Below are positions 1 to 5,491 of a stretch of DNA of 5,579 nt, piece by piece. The position numbers were made by a program, and so were the translations under genes. Where the stretch lies: the NCBI GenBank assembly GCA_019308705.1, contig JAFDHW010000178.1:1-5579 (forward strand), given 5' to 3'. Numbering within the stretch: the stretch's first letter is position 1; each line of letters opens with the position of its first letter. The notes below the pieces were generated by a model. That model did not search any database, was not told where the DNA came from, and worked only from the letters and a program-made list of their open reading frames with translations. This DNA is from Deltaproteobacteria bacterium (GTDB lineage Bacteria > Desulfobacterota > Desulfobacteria > Desulfobacterales > Desulfatibacillaceae).

Positions 1-27
1 GAAATTGCGCCCTTGTCCAGGATGGTC

Positions 28-56
28 CAAGTAGTAAAACCCCGGGGGGTTGTCAA
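28..56 (-). promoter_or_regulatory. Possible leftward promoter at the left edge
   Basis: Read on the minus strand, positions 56-51 spell a perfect TTGACA -35 box. After exactly 17 bases comes TACTTG (33-28), which matches the -10 consensus only in its first two bases. If real, it would start transcription at or near the left edge and serve a divergent gene outside the window. The weak -10 makes this tentative. Confidence 0.25.
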
Positions 57-224
57 GGCGCATGACCGGACCTTGGCGGACCGGGCGGCCCGATGTTGCC
101 ATAAAGGTGCGATCCCGGGCGCGGCCGGGGGCGGGGATAGGCAGAAAACCACCAGGAAATTTGTCAAAATACATGCTTTTGGCCGGAGGCCTTGCGCCGG
201 GCGGGGAAGGGCAACCGAAAAAGG
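57..224. other. Upstream intergenic DNA with no recognisable gene
   Basis: Together with the rho leader this makes about 600 bases without a supported protein gene. Open frames here are short, overlap one another on both strands, lack convincing ribosome binding sites and give low-complexity Arg/Pro/Gly-rich translations typical of GC-rich non-coding DNA. A short inverted repeat (GGCC-GGA-GGCC, about 181-191) is present but has no T-run. I see no tRNA or other RNA gene. Confidence 0.6.
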
Positions 225-253
225 TTGACACCCCCTGGGCGATGCCCTATTTT
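225..253 (+). promoter_or_regulatory. Sigma70-type promoter for rho
   Basis: A perfect TTGACA at 225-230 is separated by exactly 17 bases from TATTTT at 248-253, which matches 4 of 6 bases of TATAAT including the key first two and the last T. Transcription would start near 260. This is the best promoter in the window and sits in front of rho with no intervening gene. It implies a leader of roughly 345 bases, similar in scale to the long regulatory rho leader known in E. coli. Confidence 0.7.
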
Positions 254-444
254 GCTAGGCAGGCATTGGGCCCACCCTCCATATTCCCAAAAACCCCAAA
301 CCCGGACCAGGAAACCCGCACGAAAACCCAAATACTTTTTCGCGAACACAAGCTCTTCTAAGACGCCAGCAACACCCTCCGGTTCGCAACCAAAATCGGC
401 CCCATGGGCGCACGGCAGGGGACACCCGCGCCGCTATCCGCATC

Positions 445-460
445 CCCCGCCCGGGCGGGG
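445..460. repeat. Perfect 16-base GC palindrome in the rho leader
   Basis: CCCCGCCC at 445-452 is followed directly by its exact reverse complement GGGCGGGG at 453-460. In RNA this folds as a 6-bp all-GC stem with a CCGG loop. It has no T-run after it (CGTACTCTTC follows), so it is not a standard intrinsic terminator. As DNA it could be a dimeric regulator site, and as RNA a pause or barrier hairpin downstream of the C-rich segment. Its function is unknown. Confidence 0.6.
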
Positions 461-590
461 CGTACTCTTCGAGGGCGCCGCCTCTCGCGAACCCCAAGGG
501 GACCTTCAGACAAAAGTTGCAACTCATCCAACACCGCTTTAAGCGTGAAGAGCTGGCAGACGATAAAACGAGCATTCGTTCAGCAACAAC

Positions 591-596
591 AAGGGA
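591..596 (+). promoter_or_regulatory. Ribosome binding site that decides the rho start
   Basis: AAGGGA lies 7 bases before ATG at 604. The next in-frame ATG at 622, which matches the usual family N-terminus (MNLSALKD), has only a weak AAAGAA before it. The further upstream TTG at 517 lacks a properly spaced site. This favours 604, adding six residues (MDKELQ) to the typical Rho start. Confidence 0.6.
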
Positions 597-603
597 CGCT
601 GCC

Positions 604-1869
604 ATGGACAAAGAATTGCAAATGAATCTTTCCGCCCTCAAGGACAAGCGCATCAGCGACCTGACCAAGATGGCCAAGGAACTGAACGTAGAGGGCGCGT
701 CCGGAATGCGCAAGCAGGAACTCATCTTCGCCATCCTGCAGGCCCAGACCGCCAAGAACGGCGTGATCTACGGGGAGGGCACCCTGGAGATCCTGCCCGA
801 CGGGTTCGGGTTTCTGCGCGCGCCGGACTACAACTACCTTCCCGGCCCGGACGACATCTACGTGTCGCCCAGCCAGATCCGGCGGTTCAACCTGCGGACC
901 GGCGACACGGTGTCCGGCCAGATCCGGCAACCCAAGGAAAGCGAACGTTACTTCGCCCTGCTCAAGGTCGAAAGCGTGAACTTCGAGAACCCGGACGTGG
1001 CGCGGGACAAGATCCTGTTCGACAACCTCACCCCCTTGTATCCGGAACAAAGGATCCACATGGAGAGGGAGCCGGACAACTATTCCATGCGCATCATGGA
1101 CCTCATGTGCCCCATCGGCTTCGGCCAGCGGGGCCTCATCGTCAGCCCGCCCCGCACGGGCAAGACCATGCTGCTGCAAAACATCGCCAACTCCATCAAC
1201 GCCAACCACAAGGACGTTTTCTTGATCGTGCTCCTCATCGACGAGCGGCCCGAGGAAGTCACGGACATGCAGCGTTCGGTGGACGCGGAGGTGATCTCCT
1301 CCACCTTTGACGAGCCGGCCCAGCGCCACGTGCAGGTGGCGGAAATGGTCATCGAAAAGGCCAAGCGCCTGGTGGAGCACAAAAAGAACGTGGTGATCCT
1401 GCTCGACTCCATCACCCGGCTGGCCCGCGCCTACAACACCGTGGTGCCGCCCAGCGGCAAGATCCTCTCCGGCGGCGTGGACTCCAACGCCCTGCACCGG
1501 CCCAAGCGGTTCTTCGGCGCCGCCAGAAACGTGGAGGAAGGCGGCTCCCTCACCATCGTGGCCACGGCCCTCATCGACACGGGCTCGCGCATGGACGAGG
1601 TCATCTTCGAGGAGTTCAAGGGCACCGGCAACCTGGAGATCGTGCTGGACCGCCGCCTGGCGGACAAGCGCATCTTCCCGGCCATGGACATCAACCGCTC
1701 CGGGACCCGGAAGGAGGAGCTTTTGCTCACCCCCGAGGAGCTCAACCGGGTGTGGATCCTCAGAAAACTCCTGTCTCCCTTAAATCCCGTGGACGCCATG
1801 GAATTTCTCCTTGATAAGATGCGCGGAACGAGGGATAATGCCGACTTTCTGGAGTCCATGAACCAGTAG
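604..1869 (+). CDS. rho: Transcription termination factor Rho
   Basis: Rho is the hexameric RNA-dependent ATPase/translocase that loads on C-rich untranslated RNA and dissociates RNA polymerase. The 421-residue product matches the usual length (about 420). An N-terminal helical domain (about 1-50) carries the [11 protein letters not shown] signature. The cold-shock RNA-binding domain has GFGFLR (67-72) and [19 protein letters not shown] (83-101). The ATPase core has a P-loop SPPRTGKT (181-188), Walker B VVILLD (263-268), Q-loop [14 protein letters not shown] (280-293), the R-loop segment IDTGSRMDE, and NRSGTR with conserved arginines R365 and R369. All catalytic motifs are intact and there is no insertion domain of the kind seen in some Actinobacteria and Bacteroidota. 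The start at 604 is chosen by its ribosome binding site; 622 is the alternative. The long C-rich leader suggests self-attenuation. Identification is certain. Confidence 0.98.
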   Translation: MDKELQMNLSALKDKRISDLTKMAKELNVEGASGMRKQELIFAILQAQTAKNGVIYGEGTLEILPDGFGFLRAPDYNYLPGPDDIYVSPSQIRRFNLRTGDTVSGQIRQPKESERYFALLKVESVNFENPDVARDKILFDNLTPLYPEQRIHMEREPDNYSMRIMDLMCPIGFGQRGLIVSPPRTGKTMLLQNIANSINANHKDVFLIVLLIDERPEEVTDMQRSVDAEVISSTFDEPAQRHVQVAEMVIEKAKRLVEHKKNVVILLDSITRLARAYNTVVPPSGKILSGGVDSNALHRPKRFFGAARNVEEGGSLTIVATALIDTGSRMDEVIFEEFKGTGNLEIVLDRRLADKRIFPAMDINRSGTRKEELLLTPEELNRVWILRKLLSPLNPVDAMEFLLDKMRGTRDNADFLESMNQ

Positions 1870-1913
1870 GCGGTTTTTGACAATTCGCCGCATCGATTCG
1901 CGGGCGTATCCCA

Positions 1914-1937
1914 CGGGGGGAGGCGCCCCGCGTTTTT
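1914..1937 (+). terminator. Candidate intrinsic terminator between rho and rpmE
   Basis: CGGGG (1914-1918) pairs with CCCCG (1926-1930) around a 7-base loop. The stem can be extended by C1912-G1932 across a mismatch, and TTTTT (1933-1937) follows. A competing hairpin, CCGC (1928-1931) with GCGG (1938-1941), would put the T-run into its loop and break the first stem. Termination is therefore likely partial or switchable, leaving some read-through into rpmE. Confidence 0.45.
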
Positions 1938-1958
1938 GCGGCTTTCGGAGGTGCAAGC

Positions 1959-2180
1959 ATGAAAAAGGGAATCCATCCCGACTACAAGAAGACCACCATC
2001 CACTGCGCCTGCGGCAACGAGATCGAGACGGGATCCACCACGGACAACATCCGGGTGGAAATCTGCTCCAAGTGTCACCCCTTCTTCACCGGCAAGCAGA
2101 AGCTGGTGGACTCGGCCGGCCGCATCGAGCGCTTCCGCAGGAAATATGCCAAGTTCCAGAAGGAAGCCGCAGAGAAATAA
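1959..2180 (+). CDS. rpmE: 50S ribosomal protein L31 (zinc-binding type)
   Basis: L31 is a small protein of the large subunit that helps bridge the 50S and 30S subunits. The 73-residue product begins MKKGIHPDY, as in classical type A L31, and carries the conserved [12 protein letters not shown] block. Four cysteines, C16, C18, C36 and C39, form the zinc site, so this is the zinc-containing form rather than the Cys-lacking paralog made under zinc starvation. The C-terminal Arg/Lys-rich tail ([13 protein letters not shown]) is normal for rRNA contact. A strong GGAGGTG (1947-1953) sits 5 bases before the ATG. The rho-rpmE pair is common in proteobacteria. A TTGACA at 1877-1882 lacks a matching -10, so rpmE may depend on read-through from rho past the hairpin at 1914. 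Confidence 0.97.
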   Translation: MKKGIHPDYKKTTIHCACGNEIETGSTTDNIRVEICSKCHPFFTGKQKLVDSAGRIERFRRKYAKFQKEAAEK

Positions 2181-2206
2181 CCCGTACCGCCCGTTGCGGG
2201 TTCTTT
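2179..2206 (+). terminator. Weak hairpin after rpmE, possible attenuator
   Basis: AACCCG (2179-2184, overlapping the rpmE stop codon) can pair with CGGGTT (2197-2202), followed by the short T-rich CTTTCG. An inner alternative pairs CCGC (2187-2190) with GCGG (2196-2199). A second AACCCG (2214-2219) could capture CGGGTT instead, giving a mutually exclusive fold. The T-run is too short for a confident terminator; this may be an attenuator or simply the rpmE 3' end. Confidence 0.3.
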
Positions 2207-2222
2207 CGTGAACAACCCGGAT

Positions 2223-2250
2223 AAAGGAGACGGGGCCCGCCCCCTGAAGA
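2223..2250 (+). promoter_or_regulatory. Unusual ribosome binding region of prfA
   Basis: The only strong Shine-Dalgarno sequence, AAAGGAG (2223-2229), lies 24 bases before the prfA ATG, too far for normal use. Between them GGGG (2232-2235) can pair with CCCC (2240-2243) around loop CCCG. Folding this hairpin would shorten the effective distance to about 12 bases. An in-frame TGA at 2245-2247 rules out an earlier prfA start. The weaker GAAGA at 2246-2250 is only 3 bases from the ATG. Confidence 0.4.
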
Positions 2251-2253
2251 ACC

Positions 2254-3324
2254 ATGCTGGAAGTCTTGCAGGGCGTCGAGGAGCGCTACAACCAGATCGA
2301 GGGACTCCTCGCCGACCCGGACATCGTGAGCGACCAGGAGAAGTACACCCGGTACGCCCGGGAGCACGCCGAGCTTTCCAGGGTGGTGCCCGTGTACCGC
2401 CGGTACAAGGAAGTCCTGGCCGGCCTGGAGGAGTCCCGGGAGCTTCTCCGCGACTCGGACCCGGACATGCGGGAGCTGGCCCGGGAGGAGTACGACCGCC
2501 TGGAGGGGGAGCGCGACCGGCTGGAGCGGGAACTGAAGGTGCTCCTGCTCCCCAAGGACCCCAACGACGAAAAGAACGTGGTTCTGGAGATCCGGGCGGG
2601 CACCGGCGGCGAGGAAGCCGCCCTGTTTGCGGCGGACCTGTTCCGCATGTACTCCCGCTACGCCGAGGACCGCAAGTGGTCCGTGGAGGTCCTGGTGGAA
2701 CACCCCTCCGCCACCGGCGGGCTCAAGGAGGTGGCGGCGCTGGTCAAGGGCAAGGGCGCCTATTCGGTGCTCAAGTACGAAAGCGGCATCCACCGCGTAC
2801 AGCGGGTCCCGGCCACCGAGGCCCAGGGGCGCATCCACACCAGCGCGGTCACCGTGGCCGTGCTTCCCGAGGCCGAGGAGGTGGACGTGGACATCGACCC
2901 CTCGGACCTTCGCATCGACGTATTCCGCAGCCAGGGCTGCGGCGGCCAGCACGTGAACACCACGGATTCCGCCGTGCGCATCACCCACCTGCCCACGGGC
3001 CTGGTGGTCACCTGCCAGGATGAAAAATCCCAGCACAAGAACAAGGCCAAGGCCATGAAGGTTTTGCGCGCCCGGCTTTTGAACCGCATGCTGCAGGAGC
3101 AGGAGGAAAAGATCGCCGAAACGCGCAAGAACCAGGTAGGCACCGGCGACCGCTCCGGCCGCATCCGCACCTACAACTTTCCCCAGGGCCGGGTGACGGA
3201 TCACCGCATCGGACTCACCGTCTACAAGCTGGACCAAATTTTGGACGGCCAGTTCCAGGAAATCACCGACGCGCTCATCACCCACTTCCAGGCCAAGGCC
3301 CTGGAGAACGCCCAGGCCGGATAA
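2254..3324 (+). CDS. prfA: Peptide chain release factor 1 (RF1)
   Basis: RF1 recognises UAA and UAG in the ribosomal A site and triggers hydrolysis of peptidyl-tRNA. The 356-residue product has the normal length. Residues 1-105 form the charged, helical domain 1. RAGTGGEEA (114-122) begins the conserved core. The codon-reading tripeptide PAT (186-188, within [14 protein letters not shown]) identifies RF1 rather than RF2, which has SPF. The catalytic GGQ is at 230-232, followed by [18 protein letters not shown]232 is the expected methylation target of PrmC, encoded next. The residue before GGQ is Cys (GCGGQ), where Ala, Pro or Asn is more familiar to me; it should not affect catalysis. The start is fixed by an in-frame TGA 9 bases upstream. 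The stop is 7 bases before prmC, so the two are probably co-transcribed. Confidence 0.97.
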   Translation: MLEVLQGVEERYNQIEGLLADPDIVSDQEKYTRYAREHAELSRVVPVYRRYKEVLAGLEESRELLRDSDPDMRELAREEYDRLEGERDRLERELKVLLLPKDPNDEKNVVLEIRAGTGGEEAALFAADLFRMYSRYAEDRKWSVEVLVEHPSATGGLKEVAALVKGKGAYSVLKYESGIHRVQRVPATEAQGRIHTSAVTVAVLPEAEEVDVDIDPSDLRIDVFRSQGCGGQHVNTTDSAVRITHLPTGLVVTCQDEKSQHKNKAKAMKVLRARLLNRMLQEQEEKIAETRKNQVGTGDRSGRIRTYNFPQGRVTDHRIGLTVYKLDQILDGQFQEITDALITHFQAKALENAQAG

Positions 3325-3331
3325 CCCTTCC

Positions 3332-4216
3332 ATGACGCAGGAGAAGACCTGGACCGTCCTGGAGGTCCTGCGCTTTTCCCAGGACTACCTCGCCCAAAGA
3401 AACGTGCCCGAGCCCCGGCTGTCCTCCGAGGTGCTCCTTTCCCATGTGCTGTCCATTCCCCGCATCCGGCTGTACACGGACCACGACCGGCCCCTGGAGC
3501 CCGAAGAACTGGCGGCGTTCCGCAAGCTGCTCCTCAGGCGGGCGGACCGGGAGCCCGCGGCCTACATCACCGGCCGCCGCGAGTTCTGGTCCCTGGACCT
3601 CGCCGTGGGGCCGGACGTCCTCATCCCCCGGCCGGAAACCGAGCACCTGGTGGAGGAGGCCCTAAAGCGCCTGCCACCCAGGGAGGAAACGGACCGGCCC
3701 CTGAAGGTCCTGGATTTGGGCGCCGGCTCCGGAGCCGTGATCCTTGCCCTGGCCTCGGAGCGCCCGGGCCACTTCTACGCGGCCACGGACGCCTCCTTGG
3801 CGGCCCTTGGGCTGGCGCGGGAAAACGCCCGGCGGCTTTTGCCGGACGCGGACATCCTGTGGGTGTGCGGCCATTGGTTCGCGCCCTTTGCGCCAAACGC
3901 CTCCTTTGACCTCATCGTGTCCAACCCGCCGTACATCGACACCGCCGTGTTGCGCGCCCTGGAGCCGGAAGTGAGCCGGTTCGAACCCGCCCTGGCCATA
4001 GACGGCGGCCCGGGCGGCATGGACGCCATCCGCGCCATCATGCGGGCCGCGCCCGGCCACCTGGCGTCGGGCGGGGTGCTGGCCCTGGAGATGGGCCACG
4101 ACCAGGCGGACGCCGTAAAGGCCCTGGCCCGGGAAATCCCCGGCCTGGGCGAACCCGCCATCGTGTGCGACTACGCCGGGCTTCCCCGGGTGGCGGTCAT
4201 GGAAAGGCAAGGGTAG
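3332..4216 (+). CDS. prmC: Release factor glutamine N5-methyltransferase
   Basis: PrmC (HemK) uses S-adenosylmethionine to methylate the GGQ glutamine of RF1 and RF2, raising termination efficiency. The 294-residue product has an N-terminal helical release-factor-binding domain (about 1-85), then AAYITGRREFWSLDLAV and LIPRPETEHLVE (97-107), a PrmC hallmark. The Rossmann-fold methyltransferase domain has the SAM-binding DLGAGSGAV (128-136) and catalytic NPPY (198-201), which holds the substrate amide. RFEPALAIDGGPGGMD downstream is also typical. Length is close to the E. coli protein (277) with a slightly longer N-terminus. The gene starts 7 bases after the prfA stop with no clear Shine-Dalgarno sequence, so translation is probably coupled to prfA. 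This adjacency of enzyme and substrate genes is widespread. It reads TAG-C-ATG into the next gene. Confidence 0.96.
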   Translation: MTQEKTWTVLEVLRFSQDYLAQRNVPEPRLSSEVLLSHVLSIPRIRLYTDHDRPLEPEELAAFRKLLLRRADREPAAYITGRREFWSLDLAVGPDVLIPRPETEHLVEEALKRLPPREETDRPLKVLDLGAGSGAVILALASERPGHFYAATDASLAALGLARENARRLLPDADILWVCGHWFAPFAPNASFDLIVSNPPYIDTAVLRALEPEVSRFEPALAIDGGPGGMDAIRAIMRAAPGHLASGGVLALEMGHDQADAVKALAREIPGLGEPAIVCDYAGLPRVAVMERQG

Positions 4217-4217
4217 C

Positions 4218-4865
4218 ATGGGGAAAGCCCCTCCCGTCATCCACGTTGCCCAAACCGGCCCGGAACGGGCCGGACGCCGGGCGGCCCGGGTGCTGGACGC
4301 CGGCGGGCTGGTGGTGTTTCCCGCCTCCGGGCTCTACGGCCTGGCCGCGGACGCCCAAAACCCCGGGGCCGTGGACCGGGTGTTCGCCGCCAAGAAACGC
4401 CCCGCGGACTTGTCCCTGCTGGTCCTGGTGGGCTCCATGGCCCAGGTGGATAATCTGGCGGCCCAGGTGCCCCAAGCCGCCCGGGTGCTCATGGAGGCCC
4501 TGTGGCCCGGGGGCGTCACCCTGGTGCTGCCCGCGGCGCCCGGCGTGCCCGAAGCCCTCACCGGAGGCCGGGGGACCATCGGCGTACGCCTGCCCGCCCA
4601 CCCCGCGGCCCTGGCCATGGTCCGGGCCCTGGGCAGGCCCGTCACCGGCACCTCCGCCAACGTGAGCGGCGCCCCCCCCTGCGCGGACCCGGCCCTCCTG
4701 GACCCAGACATCCTGGGCCGCGCGGACCTGGTCCTGGACGCGGACATCCTTTCCGGCAAGCCTTCCACCGTGGTGGACTGCACCGGCGGGAAACCCGTGG
4801 TCCTCCGCCGGGGGGCCGTACCCGAAAGCCGCATCCGGGAAATCCTGGAGGGTATGCAACCATGA
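4218..4865 (+). CDS. tsaC: L-threonylcarbamoyladenylate synthase (Sua5/YrdC/TsaC family)
   Basis: This family makes threonylcarbamoyl-AMP from threonine, bicarbonate and ATP, the first step in forming t6A37 on ANN-decoding tRNAs; transfer needs TsaD/TsaB/TsaE, not in this window. The 215-residue product is the single-domain form, lacking the C-terminal Sua5 domain. Diagnostic pieces are VVFPASGLYGLAADA (32-46), the KxRP motif KKRP (59-62), LWPGGVTLVLPA, GTIGVRLPAHP and TSANVSG (145-151). The first motif is unusual: most members have FPT(E/D)T(V/L)YGL, here FPASGLYGL, and the usual PL after KxRP reads SLL. It may be a lineage variant, or a YrdC-family protein with altered substrate use; the KxR and SANVSG motifs favour a working synthase. 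The start is 1 base after prmC with AAGGG 4 bases upstream. The stop overlaps the next ATG (ATGA). Confidence 0.88.
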   Translation: MGKAPPVIHVAQTGPERAGRRAARVLDAGGLVVFPASGLYGLAADAQNPGAVDRVFAAKKRPADLSLLVLVGSMAQVDNLAAQVPQAARVLMEALWPGGVTLVLPAAPGVPEALTGGRGTIGVRLPAHPAALAMVRALGRPVTGTSANVSGAPPCADPALLDPDILGRADLVLDADILSGKPSTVVDCTGGKPVVLRRGAVPESRIREILEGMQP

Positions 4866-5491
4866 GGCAGGAAAGCCCCTCCCTCGTCTCCGGGGTCCTC
4901 GGATCGCTCGCGGCCCTCTGGCTGCTTTGCTTTTCGGGGCCCGCCGGGGCCGCGGCGGAAGCCGGATCTACGGGCAAACCATCTCCTTTTGCCGGACAAG
5001 GAACATCCCCCATGCAGACCGCCGAGGTCCTTTTGGTCCACGGCCTCACGGGAAAGGCCAAGGACATGGAGCCCCTGGCGCGCTACCTGTCCGGCAGGGG
5101 CTATTCCACCACCGTCTTCTCCTACCCTTCCACCAGAATCACCGTGGAACAGGCCGCGGACCGCCTGGCCAAGAAGGTGAAGCGCCTGGCGGAGGGCGGC
5201 CGGGTGCACCTGGTGGCCCACTCCCTGGGGACCCTGCTCATCCGCATGGTGGCCCGGGACCACGGGGCCGGCCTTTTCGCCCGGGTGGTCCTGCTCGCGC
5301 CGCCCAGCCGGGGCACCCCCCTGGTGGAGCCCTTTTTGGACCGCTGGTGGTTCTCCAAGGTGTACGGCCCGGCGGGCAAGAGCCTGTCCACGCGCGAAAC
5401 CGGCGTGGCCGCGGACCTGGGCCCGGTCCCCTTTCCCTGCGCGGTCATCGCGGGAACCAAAAGCCTAACCCGGATTATTCACGAAGCCTGA
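4862..5491 (+). CDS. Exported alpha/beta hydrolase (lipase-like), C-terminally truncated
   Basis: The 209-residue product opens with a Sec-type signal peptide: short n-region, hydrophobic core about 8-26, and a likely signal peptidase I site after AGA or AAA (about 30-32). No lipobox is evident. The mature part starts as an alpha/beta hydrolase: VLLVHGL with HG at 60-61 (oxyanion loop), FSYPSTR, and the nucleophile elbow VAHSLGT with Ser121. VVLLAPPSRGTPLVE and VIAGTKS follow, as in small lipase-like hydrolases that I recall continuing with SLNP, a DDG segment and a late SHTFI-type His. Here the frame ends eight codons after GTKS, so the expected catalytic Asp and His are missing. The last residues appear to come from the repeat-like element beginning near 5464. 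Probably a disrupted gene. GGAGGGT lies 8 bases before ATG 4862, which overlaps the tsaC stop. An internal ATG at 5012 with AAGGA upstream could give a form without signal peptide. Confidence 0.8.
   Translation: MRQESPSLVSGVLGSLAALWLLCFSGPAGAAAEAGSTGKPSPFAGQGTSPMQTAEVLLVHGLTGKAKDMEPLARYLSGRGYSTTVFSYPSTRITVEQAADRLAKKVKRLAEGGRVHLVAHSLGTLLIRMVARDHGAGLFARVVLLAPPSRGTPLVEPFLDRWWFSKVYGPAGKSLSTRETGVAADLGPVPFPCAVIAGTKSLTRIIHEA

Larger units (their letters stand above)
260..603 (+). promoter_or_regulatory. Long rho 5' leader with candidate Rho-loading region
   Basis: This is the inferred untranslated leader between the promoter and the rho start. Its first part is unlike the surrounding GC-balanced DNA: 271-330 has 28 C and only 6 G, and 271-400 has 52 C and 17 G, with many YC dinucleotides and A-rich spacers. 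C-rich, G-poor, unstructured RNA is what Rho binds (rut sites), and E. coli rho is known to attenuate its own leader. Later in the leader are a strong GC palindrome (445-460) and a small hairpin with 5-bp stem AACGA/TCGTT (567-580). That the leader mediates autoregulation is inferred from composition and position. Confidence 0.55.

Noticed and set aside
161..190. TTGTCA/TTGACA-like boxes near 161 on both strands as promoters
   Set aside because: Neither strand shows a -10 match at suitable spacing.
517..545. TTGCAA-17-TAAGCG as a promoter close to rho
   Set aside because: Both boxes are poor (4/6 and 2/6) compared with the strong promoter at 225-253.
517..603. Upstream TTG start that would extend Rho by 29 residues
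   Set aside because: No properly spaced ribosome binding site, and the extra residues do not resemble any Rho N-terminus I know; ATG 604 has a good site.
404..625. 73-codon frame in the rho leader overlapping the rho start
   Set aside because: No Shine-Dalgarno sequence before ATG 404 and a low-complexity Arg/Pro/Ser-rich translation; the overlap alone is not evidence of a regulatory peptide.
1877..1912. TTGACA upstream of rpmE as a second promoter
   Set aside because: No acceptable -10 at 15-19 bases; the nearest TATCCC is 24 bases away, and a terminator-like hairpin follows.
2208..3023. Long GTG-started frame covering the start of prfA
   Set aside because: Out-of-frame shadow of prfA; Gly/Arg/Pro-rich product, no ribosome binding site, and prfA is unmistakable.
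2086..3333. Long minus-strand open frame opposite prfA (and similar ones opposite rho, prmC and tsaC)
   Set aside because: Antisense frames stay open because the genes end most codons in G or C; translations lack domain-like composition and recognisable motifs.
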